From the NCBI GenBank assembly GCA_037382365.1, contig JARRPZ010000044.1, positions 1 to 41,288 of the forward strand: a stretch of DNA of 41,288 nt, read 5' to 3'. The position numbers were made by a program, and so were the translations under genes. How positions within the stretch are numbered: the first letter of the stretch is position 1; every line of letters starts with the position of its first letter. The notes below the pieces were generated by a model that was given only the letters and a program-made list of their open reading frames with translations, had not been told where the DNA came from and did no database searches. Below are positions 1-8,227 of the stretch, piece by piece. This DNA is from Lentisalinibacter sp037382365. Its GTDB lineage: Bacteria; Pseudomonadota; Gammaproteobacteria; Steroidobacterales; Woeseiaceae.

Positions 1-1199
1 CAGGCGGCGCTGGCCTTCGCTTTCGCGTCCTCCAGCGAGCGGGGCTTCCTCTGCCGCGGGTCCAGTCCGATGGAGCGTGCGATGATCTCGCGCATGATCT
101 CCGAAGAGCCGGCATAGATGCGGGAGATACGGGCGTTCATGTACATGCGCGAGATTGGATACTCGTCCATGTATCCCGCCCCGCCATGCAGCTGTACGCA
201 CTGATCCATGACGCGCCCCTCGAGTTCGCTGGTGAAGAGCTTCGCGCGGGCCGCGATCTCGGCGGTGAGTCTGCCTTCGTTGTGCTCCTCCACGCACCGA
301 TCGACGTAGACCTGGGCGATGTCGAGTTCCATGCGCATGTCGGCCATCGCGAACCGCGAATTCTGGAAATCGGCGATGCGCCGGCCGAAGGCCTTGCGTT
401 CCTGGATGTAGTCCATGGTGATGTCGAAAGCGGCCTGCCCGGCGGCCAGGTAGCCGCAGGCACCGAGCAACCGTTCCTCGGCCAGGAACTGCATGAGGTA
501 GTAGAAACCGCGGGTCGCATCCCCGAGTACGTTTTCCTTCGGCACCTTCACGTTGTTGAAGAAGAGCTCTGCCGTATCCTGTGATTTGAGGCCCATCTTC
601 TTCAGGTTCCGGCCGCGCTCGAATCCTTCCATGCCGCGCTCGATCACGAACAGTCCCAGGCCGTGGGTCGAATCCGGCACCGTGCGCGCCGCGACCACCA
701 CGAGATCCGCGTTGATGCCGTTGGAGATATAGGTCTTCGAGCCGTTCAGCAACCAGTGGTCGCCCTTGTCCTCGGCGCGGGTGCGCATGCCGGCCACGTC
801 GCTGCCGGCGCCGGGCTCGGTCATGGCGATGGCGAGGATGTTCTCGCCGCTCACGCACTTCGGCAGCCAGCGCTGCTTCTGCTCCTCGGTACCGAGCTCG
901 CCGATGTACGGTCCCACCAGCCGGCTGTGCAATGTCGCGAAGAATCCGGCATCACCGTAGCGGGCCATCTCCTCGATGAAGATCTGCTCGTAGCGGAAGT
1001 CCTGCATGCCGGCGCCGCCGTACTTCTCGTCGGCCCACATCAGCAGGAGACCCTGCTCGCCGGCCTTGAGAAAGGCCTCCCGGTCCACGATGCCCTGCTC
1101 GTGCCAGCGCTCGGAGTGCGGCTGAATCTCGTTCCGCAGGAACGCGCGAACCGAATCCCTGAACATCTCGTGCTCTTCCTCGAATAACGTCCTTTCCAT
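1..1199 (-). CDS. Acyl-CoA dehydrogenase (3' end cut by window edge)
   Basis: FAD-dependent acyl-CoA dehydrogenase that introduces the alpha,beta double bond in the first step of beta-oxidation. About 399 codons are visible from an ATG at 1199 (protein begins MERTLFEEEHEMFRDS) and no stop is reached before the window edge; the family is usually near 380-400 residues, so almost all is present. Visible signatures are the FAD/substrate loop AMTEPGAGSD and the C-terminal RIYAGSSEIMREII. The usual Glu of the YEGT motif is Ala here, but an alternative catalytic Glu lies in FLAEERLLGACG, as in isovaleryl- and long-chain-type enzymes. It is the last gene of a leftward beta-oxidation operon, 31 bases after the crotonase. 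Chain-length specificity cannot be read from sequence. Confidence 0.93.
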   Translation of the reverse strand, partial: MERTLFEEEHEMFRDSVRAFLRNEIQPHSERWHEQGIVDREAFLKAGEQGLLLMWADEKYGGAGMQDFRYEQIFIEEMARYGDAGFFATLHSRLVGPYIGELGTEEQKQRWLPKCVSGENILAIAMTEPGAGSDVAGMRTRAEDKGDHWLLNGSKTYISNGINADLVVVAARTVPDSTHGLGLFVIERGMEGFERGRNLKKMGLKSQDTAELFFNNVKVPKENVLGDATRGFYYLMQFLAEERLLGACGYLAAGQAAFDITMDYIQERKAFGRRIADFQNSRFAMADMRMELDIAQVYVDRCVEEHNEGRLTAEIAARAKLFTSELEGRVMDQCVQLHGGAGYMDEYPISRMYMNARISRIYAGSSEIMREIIARSIGLDPRQRKPRSLEDAKAKASAA

Positions 1200-1230
1200 G
1201 ACTGTTACCTCCCCAGGTTGGTCGGCCCGC

Positions 1231-2025
1231 TCAGCGGCCCTTGAATTTCGGCTCCCGCTTCTCGAAGAAAGCGGTGACGCCCTCGGTGTTGTCTTCGCTC
1301 AAAATGAGCGCATCCTGCAGACTCGCTTCGACATCGAAGGTGCTGCCCCAGCTGCCCGCCATGGCGTGACGCATGGCGCGCTTCGTCGCCGCCATGGACA
1401 ACGGGGCCCGCTTCGCGAGCGATGCCGCCCACTCGGCCGTGGCCCTGCGCAGTTCGTCGGCGGGTACCACCTTGTTGACCAGCCCCCACTCGAGACAGCG
1501 ATCGGCGGGGATGCGCTCGGCCTCCACGCAGGCCTGGAATGCGCGCTTGTAGCCGACCTGATTCGCCAGCAGCCAGGTCGCCCCACCGTCCGGCACGAGC
1601 CCGATACTCGCGAACGGTGCCAGCAGGAAAGCCTTGTCGGACATGATTGCCAGGTCACACATCAGGGCGAACGACAGGCCGATACCGGCCGCCGCGCCGT
1701 TGATACTCGCGATCACGGGTTTCTCCGAACGACCGATGATCTCGAGCACGGGCCGATACTCGCGTTGCAGCTGTTCCTCGATGCGCTGATTACCGGCCTC
1801 CCGGGTACTCATCGCGTCCTTGAGATCCGCGCCCGCCGAAAATCCGCGGCCCGCGCCGGTGAAGACGATCACCCGGATGTCCGGATCGTCCACCGCCTTG
1901 CCGAAGGCATCCAGCAGGTCATGACGCAATTGCCGGTTGAAGGCGTTCATCACGTCGTCACGGTCGATGGCGATGGTCGCGACCGCTCCCTCGGTCGAAT
2001 ACTCCACCGTCTCCCAGGCGCTCAT
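1231..2025 (-). CDS. Crotonase-family protein, PaaG/isomerase-like active site
   Basis: 264-residue enoyl-CoA hydratase/isomerase superfamily protein. The fold is clear from the oxyanion-hole segments GFSAGADLK and AAAGIGLSFALMCD and from the C-terminal EGVTAFFEKREPKF. By alignment with rat crotonase both catalytic Glu are absent: the GGGxE position is Ser and the PE position is Phe. An Asp is present in IGLVPDGGATWLL, the position used by PaaG-type ring-epoxide isomerases and related double-bond isomerases. An isomerase role is therefore more likely than simple hydration, and the bifunctional gene upstream can supply the hydratase. The ATG at 2025 lies 10 bases after the stop of that gene, so co-transcription is expected. 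Confidence 0.9.
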   Translation of the reverse strand: MSAWETVEYSTEGAVATIAIDRDDVMNAFNRQLRHDLLDAFGKAVDDPDIRVIVFTGAGRGFSAGADLKDAMSTREAGNQRIEEQLQREYRPVLEIIGRSEKPVIASINGAAAGIGLSFALMCDLAIMSDKAFLLAPFASIGLVPDGGATWLLANQVGYKRAFQACVEAERIPADRCLEWGLVNKVVPADELRRATAEWAASLAKRAPLSMAATKRAMRHAMAGSWGSTFDVEASLQDALILSEDNTEGVTAFFEKREPKFKGR

Positions 2026-2035
2026 GGCCGGTGGC

Positions 2036-4219
2036 TCAGGCGGCCGAACGCGTCTCGGACGCGCCCGCTCGAGGGTAGAATGTCTCGCCCTTTTCCGCCT
2101 TCTCGCGAAGACCGGCGGGTACTTCGAAGCGCGGACCGTAGGCCTCGGCCATCCGATCGCACTCGGCGACGAATTCCTCCAGTCCGACCGTCTCGATCAG
2201 GGAGATGGTGCCCCCGGTGTACGGGGGAAAGCCCCAGCCGAAGATCGAGCCCACGTCGGCGTCCGCCGGATCGGTCACGACCCCTTCCTCCATACAGCGC
2301 ACGGTATCGAGAGCCTGGATGTAGAGCAGGCGCTTCTTCACCTCTTCCACACTGGGCTGCTCGTCCGCCAAGGGGAAATGTTCGGCGAGCCCGGGCCACA
2401 GGTGCTTCCGGCCACCCTCGGGGTAGTCGTAGAAGCCCTTGCCGAAACGCTTGCCGCGACGGTCGAGATCCTCGACGAACTTGCGCACCACCTCGTCGGC
2501 CGGCGTCGCCACGTAGTCATCGCCGAGATCCTCCCGGGTCTGTTTGCCGACATGGTAGGCCAGCTCGAGGGAGACCTCGTCCGTGACCGCCAGGGGCCCG
2601 ACCGGCATACCGGCCTGCCTGGCGACGTTCTCGATGAGCGCCGGATTGACGCCCTCCGCGAGCATGGACATGCCTTCACGCGTGAATGTCCCGAACACAC
2701 GGCTGGTGTAGAAACCGCGGCTGTCGTTCACGACGATCGGGGTCTTGCGGATCTGCTGGATGTAATCGAGAGACCTCGCGATCGCCTCGTCGCCGGTCTT
2801 CTCGCCGACGATCACCTCCACCAGCGGCATCTTGTCTACGGGCGAGAAGAAATGGATGCCGATGAACTGCTCCGGACGCTTCGACGCCTCGGCCAGTCCG
2901 GTGATCGGCAGTGTCGACGTATTCGAAGCGAAAATGGCCGTTTCCGGGATCATGGCCTCGGTCTTCTGCGTCACGTCGGCTTTTATCTTCCGGTCCTCGA
3001 AAACGGCCTCGATCACGAGATCGCAGCCTTCCAGATCCGCGTAATCATCGGTCGTCCTGATCAGTTCGAGCATATCGGCCGCCTTGTCCGAGTCCATGCG
3101 GCCGCGATCGATACGCTTCTGCAGAAGCTGGCGCGAATAATCCTTGCCGTGCTCGGCCTTCTCCTTCGTCGTATCGAGCAGCACCACGTGCATGCCCGCT
3201 TTGGCGGAGACGAAGGCGATGCCGGCCCCCATCATGCCGGCGCCGAGGATACCGAGCTTCTTCACCTGGCTCTTCTCGACACCTTTCGGCCGCCGCACCA
3301 GCTTGTCCGCGGCGCCCTTGTTGATGAACAGCGTGCGGGTCATGTTCCGCGATACCGGGTCCTGCAGCAGCGAGACGAAGTACCTGGACTCGATATCGAG
3401 GCCCTGATCGATCGGCAGCACCGTCCCCTCATAGACACAGGACATGATGGCGATCGGCGCCGGATAGTTGTGGCTGGTGTTCTTCTGCAGTAACGCGGTG
3501 CCCACCATGAGAGTCTGTATGGCCTTGGGGTTCATGAGGCCCGTGCCGCCGGGCACCTTGAAACCCTTCTTGTCCCATGGCTGCTCCGGGTCGCCCACAT
3601 CCCTGATCCACCGTTTGGCGGCTTCGACCTCCTTGCCGGGCTCCACGACCTCGTTGACGATGCCCAGCGCCAGGGCCTTGTCCGGTTTCACATGAGTGCC
3701 CTGCAGCATCAGGGGCAGGGAAGCTTCGAGCCCGATCAGCCGGGGCAGCCGCTGGGTGCCGCCCCCGCCGGGCAGCAGGCCCACCTGTACTTCCGGCAGG
3801 CCGAGCACCGCCTTCGGATTATCGGCCGCGACGCGGTAGTGGGTCGCGAGACAGATCTCGAGGCCGCCACCCAGCGCGGTCCCGTTGATCGCCGCGGCGA
3901 ACGGCTTGCCGCAGGTCTCCATGCCGCGCAGCGTCTTCTGCAGACCACGGCTGTTCTCGAGCATGGCCTGCGGGCTCTCGCCGCTGTCGAAGGCGTTGAC
4001 GAGCGACTTCAGGTCCGCACCGGCCAGGAACGAATCCTTGCCGGACGTGATCACCGCCCCCTTGATGTCGTCGTCCGAGGCGACCTTCTCGATGCTCTCC
4101 TTCAGATCGGCCATGAATTCGGGCGTCAGCACGTTCATCGGCCGGTCCTTGACGTCGATCGTGATCGTCGCGATGCCGTCACCGTCTACCTGGAAATCTA
4201 TGGTCTTCATCGTGCTCAT
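2036..4219 (-). CDS. Bifunctional enoyl-CoA hydratase / 3-hydroxyacyl-CoA dehydrogenase (FadB/FadJ type)
   Basis: Catalyses hydration of trans-2-enoyl-CoA and NAD-dependent oxidation of the L-3-hydroxyacyl-CoA. About 727 residues, the usual length for FadB/FadJ alpha subunits. The N-terminal crotonase domain keeps both catalytic Glu (E121 in LGGGLEICLA, E143 in LGLPEVQVG). The dehydrogenase domain begins near residue 320 with the Rossmann motif GILGAGMMGAGIAF and contains HFFSPVDKMPLVEVI. The start at 4219 is chosen because ATG overlaps the thiolase TGA as ATGA; an ATG at 4210 is a second option, and longer upstream reading would run into the thiolase gene. With the thiolase it forms a likely trifunctional complex. 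FadB and FadJ are not separable with confidence here. Confidence 0.96.
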   Translation of the reverse strand: MSTMKTIDFQVDGDGIATITIDVKDRPMNVLTPEFMADLKESIEKVASDDDIKGAVITSGKDSFLAGADLKSLVNAFDSGESPQAMLENSRGLQKTLRGMETCGKPFAAAINGTALGGGLEICLATHYRVAADNPKAVLGLPEVQVGLLPGGGGTQRLPRLIGLEASLPLMLQGTHVKPDKALALGIVNEVVEPGKEVEAAKRWIRDVGDPEQPWDKKGFKVPGGTGLMNPKAIQTLMVGTALLQKNTSHNYPAPIAIMSCVYEGTVLPIDQGLDIESRYFVSLLQDPVSRNMTRTLFINKGAADKLVRRPKGVEKSQVKKLGILGAGMMGAGIAFVSAKAGMHVVLLDTTKEKAEHGKDYSRQLLQKRIDRGRMDSDKAADMLELIRTTDDYADLEGCDLVIEAVFEDRKIKADVTQKTEAMIPETAIFASNTSTLPITGLAEASKRPEQFIGIHFFSPVDKMPLVEVIVGEKTGDEAIARSLDYIQQIRKTPIVVNDSRGFYTSRVFGTFTREGMSMLAEGVNPALIENVARQAGMPVGPLAVTDEVSLELAYHVGKQTREDLGDDYVATPADEVVRKFVEDLDRRGKRFGKGFYDYPEGGRKHLWPGLAEHFPLADEQPSVEEVKKRLLYIQALDTVRCMEEGVVTDPADADVGSIFGWGFPPYTGGTISLIETVGLEEFVAECDRMAEAYGPRFEVPAGLREKAEKGETFYPRAGASETRSAA

Positions 4220-5424
4220 ACCCTCTCGATAATCGTGGCTGTGCCCATGCCCGCGCCGACGCACAGGTTCACGAGCGCGGTATTCAGATCGCGGCGCTCG
4301 AGCTCGTCGAGCACCGTGCCGAGGATCATGGTGCCGGTGGCACCCAGCGGATGACCCATGGCGATGGCGCCGCCGTTCACGTTGATCTTGTCGTGCTCGA
4401 TGCCGAGACGCTGCATGAACAACAACACGACGGAGGCGAAGGCCTCGTTCAGCTCGAAGAGATCGATGTCGTCCCTGGTCATGCCGCAGCGCTTCAGCAC
4501 CTTCTCGGCGGACGGCGCAGGCCCGGTCAGCATGATCGTCGGCTCCGTGCCGATGGAGGCGAATCCGCGGATGCGCGCCCGCGGCTTCAGGCCCAGCGCT
4601 TCGCCGATCTCCTTCGTGCCTACCAGCACCGCGGCGGCTCCGTCGACGATACCGCTGGAATTGCCGCCCGTATGCACATGCTCGATCGCCTCGACCTCCG
4701 GATAGCGCTGCAGTGCCACCGCATCGAATCCCGCCTGCTGGCCGGGAACGACGAACGCCGGCTTCAGCTCGCCGAGACCCTCGACGGTGGTCTCCGGCCG
4801 CACGTGTTCGTCATGATCCAGGATCGTCATCCCCAGCTGGTCCCTGATCGGCAGCACGGATTCCCTGAAGTAGCCTTTCTCCCAGGCATTGGCTGCGCGC
4901 TTCTGGCTCTCCGCCGCGTAGCTGTCGACATCCTTGCGGGAGAACCCGTATTTCGTCGCGATGAGATCCGCACCGATGCCCTGGGGGACGAAGTAGGTCT
5001 TGTAGGCCACCTGGGGATCGGCCGCCATGGCGCCCGAGTCCGAGCCCATCGGCACCCGCGACATGCTCTCCAGTCCGCCGCCGATAGCGAGATCGGACTG
5101 ACCGGCCATGACCTGGGCCGCTGCCGTATTCACGGCATCCAGGCCCGAGGCGCAGAAGCGATTCAGCTGTTTACCCGGCACGTTCTCGGCGTAGTCCGCG
5201 TTCAACGCCGCCACGCGAGCCACGTTCGAGCCCTGCTCGCCGACCGGCGCAACGCAGCCGATGACGACATCGTCCAGGTAACTCGTGTCCAGTTCGTTCC
5301 GGTCCCGGATCCCCTCCAGCACCTGGGTGAGCAATTCGATCGGTGTCACCTGGTGCAGGGAACCATTGGACTTGCCGCGGCCGCGGGGGCTGCGGACGTG
5401 ATCGAAGATGTATGCATCTGCCAT
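4216..5424 (-). CDS. Acetyl-CoA C-acyltransferase (3-ketoacyl-CoA thiolase)
   Basis: Thiolytic cleavage of 3-ketoacyl-CoA to acetyl-CoA and shortened acyl-CoA, closing the beta-oxidation cycle. 402 residues from ATG 5424 (MADAYIFDHVRSPRGRGK), typical thiolase length. The nucleophilic Cys is C91 in NRFCASGLDAVN; the C-terminal catalytic residues lie in MGHPLGATGTM and NLCVGAGMGTA. A longer reading from 5532 would invade the TetR gene and lacks family similarity. Its stop overlaps the start of the bifunctional gene (ATGA), the usual beta/alpha subunit coupling. It lies 40 bases downstream of the TetR gene in the same direction. Confidence 0.96.
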   Translation of the reverse strand: MADAYIFDHVRSPRGRGKSNGSLHQVTPIELLTQVLEGIRDRNELDTSYLDDVVIGCVAPVGEQGSNVARVAALNADYAENVPGKQLNRFCASGLDAVNTAAAQVMAGQSDLAIGGGLESMSRVPMGSDSGAMAADPQVAYKTYFVPQGIGADLIATKYGFSRKDVDSYAAESQKRAANAWEKGYFRESVLPIRDQLGMTILDHDEHVRPETTVEGLGELKPAFVVPGQQAGFDAVALQRYPEVEAIEHVHTGGNSSGIVDGAAAVLVGTKEIGEALGLKPRARIRGFASIGTEPTIMLTGPAPSAEKVLKRCGMTRDDIDLFELNEAFASVVLLFMQRLGIEHDKINVNGGAIAMGHPLGATGTMILGTVLDELERRDLNTALVNLCVGAGMGTATIIERV

Positions 5425-5464
5425 TTGAGTGATTCCTGTTTCTGGATTGATGGAAAGCCCTGTG

Positions 5465-6103
5465 TCAGGGAGCCAGTGTGCGTCTGATCTGACCTCTGAA
5501 ATCGTCGTTGACCCGCTGCCAGTCGATTGCATCGGGGCTGATCAGCCAGAGATAGGTCATGCCGGAAATGTAAGCCACGTAGCGGGCGCCCTCGCTGCGG
5601 GGATCGACGTCGGAACGCACGGTGCCCTGGTCCATGCCGCGGCGTACCCAGTCCGCCACGTCCTCGCGCTGCCGCTGGTAGCTCTCGTCGGCGATCTGGC
5701 GGAATTCCGAGCGTGGGCTGGCCGCCTCGCAGAGGAGGATGTGGAGTACCCGGATCTCGTCCGGCCACTTCTCGATGAAGCGGCGGTAGGCCTCAGCGGC
5801 GGCGCACATCGCATCGATGCCCACCTGGCCGTCCACGGCCTTGTCCAGATGACTCATCCAGTGTCTCAGTATGGACTTGCCGACTGCCTGGAACAGGCCG
5901 GCCTTGGTGCCGAATCGGTAGGAAGCCAGGCCGCGGCTGTAGCCCGCGCGCTCGCCGATGAGCTGGAGGGTGGTCTTCTCGGTCCCACGCTCGAGGATCA
6001 GCGCCTTGGCCGCCTCGATCATCGCCGCATCGGACTGCGCAGAGCGCTCCGCCTGGGTGCGGGGCGCGGCGTCGTGAGCGATGTCGCGGGAAATTACGGA
6101 CAA
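5465..6103 (-). CDS. TetR-family transcriptional regulator
   Basis: 212-residue DNA-binding regulator. An N-terminal helix-turn-helix is visible around residues 45-65 (TTLQLIGERAGYSRGLASYR), followed by FGTKAGLFQAV and an all-helical ligand-binding region. The start is TTG at 6103: no ATG or GTG is available upstream of the first helix, and AAGGA lies 8 bases before the TTG. The gene heads the thiolase/hydratase/dehydrogenase operon and diverges from the P450 gene. A regulator in this position usually represses both sides and is released by an acyl-CoA or the pathway substrate; that is inference. The palindromic intergenic region is the likely operator. Confidence 0.93.
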   Translation of the reverse strand: MSVISRDIAHDAAPRTQAERSAQSDAAMIEAAKALILERGTEKTTLQLIGERAGYSRGLASYRFGTKAGLFQAVGKSILRHWMSHLDKAVDGQVGIDAMCAAAEAYRRFIEKWPDEIRVLHILLCEAASPRSEFRQIADESYQRQREDVADWVRRGMDQGTVRSDVDPRSEGARYVAYISGMTYLWLISPDAIDWQRVNDDFRGQIRRTLAP

Positions 6104-6139
6104 ACGGAAGATCCTTGTCGGCGCGTCGGTCGAAAGTTA

Positions 6140-6190
6140 CTTGTTGTCAACAAGCAAGCGAGTATACTCGTCCTGTTGCAGGGCAACAAG
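6140..6190. promoter_or_regulatory. Overlapping divergent promoters with palindromic operator-like sites (TetR/P450)
   Basis: Rightward: TTGTTG (6141-6146), 16-base spacer, TATACT (6163-6168). Leftward: TTGTTG (complement of 6184-6189), 17-base spacer, TATACT (complement of 6161-6166). Both -10 boxes lie in one perfect 12-base palindrome, CGAGTATACTCG (6159-6170). A second inverted repeat, CTTGTTG-T-CAACAAG (6140-6154), covers the rightward -35. A regulator bound here could block both transcripts. The promoter calls rest on consensus matches only. Confidence 0.55.
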
Positions 6191-6260
6191 GCATGAGCAG
6201 CGCACCGTCGCGTTGCCGGTTGCCCGACGCCACAATCAGGGATACCGGGGGCCTCTTTGA

Positions 6261-7628
6261 ATGAGCGCAGAAGCGTCACAGATACATCATCGGGCCGGCG
6301 GGAAACCGCGGGCCAACCAGGATTTGAGCCATATACCGGGTGAAGACGGCCTGCCCTGGGTCGGCCACGGGTTCGAACTGCTGCGGGACGCCCGCGCACT
6401 CTCCCGGCGCATGCGCGAGACCTATGGGCCGGTCTACCGTTCGAAGATGGCGGGGCAATCCAGCATCGCCCTCACCGGCGCGGATGCGCTGGAGAAGGTG
6501 CTGCTAAACCGGGACAAGAACTTCTCCAGCGAACTCGGGTGGGATCATACGCTGGGCCGACTGTTCACCCGCGGTCTCATGCTCATGGACTTCGAGGAGC
6601 ACCGCTACCATCGCCGCATCATGAACGCCGCCTTCAAGCGCGAGGCCCTCGAGCACTACATGGACAGCATGAATGCGGTCGTGACCGACGGCATCCGCCC
6701 CTGGGCGGCGGCGCGGGATTTCCGTTTCTATCCGGCCATCAAGCAGCTCACCCTCGATAATGCGGCCGTCGCGTTCCTGGGACTCGAGCTCGGCCCGGAG
6801 GCCGACCGGCTGAACAAGGCATTCGTCGACACCGTCGCGGCGAGTCTCGCCATCATCCGCGTCCCGGTTCCCGGCCTGAGCTTCTGGAAAGGCCTCAAGG
6901 GCCGCGAACTCCTGGCCGACTTCTTCGCCCGCCTGATCCCCGAACGCCGGGGCACCGACGGCAAGGACATGTTCACCCGTCTCTGCAACGCCACGACGGA
7001 CGACGGCCAGTCCTTCACCGACCAGGACATCATCGATCACATGATCTTCCTGATGATGGCTGCCCACGACACGCTGACCAGCACCCTGACCACCAGCGCC
7101 TACGCGCTGGCGGCCCATCCGGAATGGCAGGATCGCCTGCACGCGGAAGCGCGGAACATCGGCGCGGGACCGGTGCAGTATGACGACCTGGACAGACTGG
7201 AGCAGACCGACTGGCTCTTCAGTGAAGCCATGCGGATGTGGGGACCGGTACCGTACATCCCCCGCCGCACGCTCCGGGAGTTCGAGTGGGAAGGCTACCG
7301 CATCCCCGCCAACGCACAGGTCACCGTGTCACCGGACGCTGCTCACCGTGATCCCAACCTGTGGACGGAACCGGAGAAGTTCGACCCCGAGCGTTTCGGC
7401 CCCGACCGGGCCGAGCACAAGCGCCATGCGTTCGCCTATGCGCCCTACGGCGGCGGCGTCCACAAGTGTCTCGGCATGCACTTCGCCGCGATCCTGGCAA
7501 AGGTATTCCTGCACCGCTTCGTGCTCACCTACGAGTGCAGCATCCCCGAAGGCTACCGCTACGAGGTGCAGCAGGTGCCGATCCCGAAGCCGAAGGACGG
7601 ATTGCGGCTGCGGCTCGTGCTGCGCTGA
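6261..7628 (+). CDS. Cytochrome P450
   Basis: 455-residue soluble haem-thiolate monooxygenase that would insert one oxygen atom into a hydrophobic substrate using external ferredoxin and reductase. Seen: I-helix oxygen-activation segment AAHDTLTS (D270, T271), ExxR at E322/R325, and haem loop YGGGVHKCLG with Cys403 as ligand. The GGG-x-H-x-C form recalls the CYP51/CYP26/CYP120 clan more than camphor-type P450s. No membrane anchor is seen. The ATG at 6261 overlaps the stop of a possible 23-codon leader frame (6193-6264). Divergence from a TetR/beta-oxidation operon suggests that the substrate is an aliphatic or terpenoid chain that ends up as acyl-CoA; this is inference. No ferredoxin partner is adjacent. 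Confidence 0.96.
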   Translation: MSAEASQIHHRAGGKPRANQDLSHIPGEDGLPWVGHGFELLRDARALSRRMRETYGPVYRSKMAGQSSIALTGADALEKVLLNRDKNFSSELGWDHTLGRLFTRGLMLMDFEEHRYHRRIMNAAFKREALEHYMDSMNAVVTDGIRPWAAARDFRFYPAIKQLTLDNAAVAFLGLELGPEADRLNKAFVDTVAASLAIIRVPVPGLSFWKGLKGRELLADFFARLIPERRGTDGKDMFTRLCNATTDDGQSFTDQDIIDHMIFLMMAAHDTLTSTLTTSAYALAAHPEWQDRLHAEARNIGAGPVQYDDLDRLEQTDWLFSEAMRMWGPVPYIPRRTLREFEWEGYRIPANAQVTVSPDAAHRDPNLWTEPEKFDPERFGPDRAEHKRHAFAYAPYGGGVHKCLGMHFAAILAKVFLHRFVLTYECSIPEGYRYEVQQVPIPKPKDGLRLRLVLR

Positions 7629-7743
7629 GCGGTGTCCGCCGGTTCCGGTCTGCAGCGGATTGCACGCGCGGGCCGCCAGCGCTTACGATAGCCAACCAAT
7701 TCGTATTATCAGGGTGCCCCTCGGTGCCCGGGAGTTCCCCGAC

Positions 7744-8061
7744 ATGAACATCAGGATCTGCGGTGCTGCGTTGCTGCTCGCCACACTCGCTGCGGGCTGC
7801 GCCGCGACCACCGACACGCAGAGCGTCGACGCGGTAATGGCCGCCGAAAACACGGCCGACGCAACGGTCGCCATGGCCGACCGGGCCGAGGCCGGGTCCG
7901 GCGATCCCGACGAGATGGTCTGCAAGGTAGAGAAACAGACGGGCAGCCGTATTCGCAGAAAAGTCTGTGCGACGCGAGAGCAGTGGGAAAGGACCGAGGA
8001 ATACGCCCAGGAGGCCACCGAGAAGATGCAACGTGGGCCCCAGAAACTCGAAGAACAATAA
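7744..8061 (+). CDS. Small lipoprotein with paired-Cys motif, unknown function
   Basis: 105-residue predicted lipoprotein. The signal peptide MNIRICGAALLLATLAAGC ends in a good lipobox (LAAGC), so the mature protein should be lipid-anchored. The mature part is acidic, then carries CKVEKQTGSRIRRKVC followed by ATREQW, a pattern seen in many short proteobacterial secreted proteins of unknown role; the two Cys could form a disulfide. The C-terminus is polar. It stands alone downstream of the P450 gene, 115 bases away, and faces the SDR gene tail-to-tail. Confidence 0.8.
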   Translation: MNIRICGAALLLATLAAGCAATTDTQSVDAVMAAENTADATVAMADRAEAGSGDPDEMVCKVEKQTGSRIRRKVCATREQWERTEEYAQEATEKMQRGPQKLEEQ

Positions 8062-8069
8062 ATTTATTG
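8056..8069. repeat. Perfect AT-rich 14-base palindrome over the lipoprotein stop codon
   Basis: CAATAAATTTATTG is self-complementary and includes the TAA stop of the lipoprotein gene. It begins a short AT-rich patch in otherwise GC-rich DNA, followed by a weaker inverted repeat (AATAGC 8072-8077, GCTATT 8087-8092), in the gap between convergent genes. A role in transcription end or protein binding is possible. The rest of the gap to 8227 shows nothing recognisable. Confidence 0.4.
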
Positions 8070-8227
8070 AAAATAGCTAGTTAGCGGCTATTCCTCGAGT
8101 CTTTTCTTAGTTACCTGAGCCCTCCCCGCGTCATCGACCCTGTCGGAACCGATCGAAATCCACCGAATTCTGCGACGAAGTGCGGAGCGGCGCATACGGC
8201 AACCGTAGCGCGCAATCAGGCGTCCCT

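Noticed and set aside
8062..8227. tRNA or small RNA gene between the convergent genes
   Set aside because: No cloverleaf or conserved RNA motif could be drawn, and only short AT-rich palindromes are visible.
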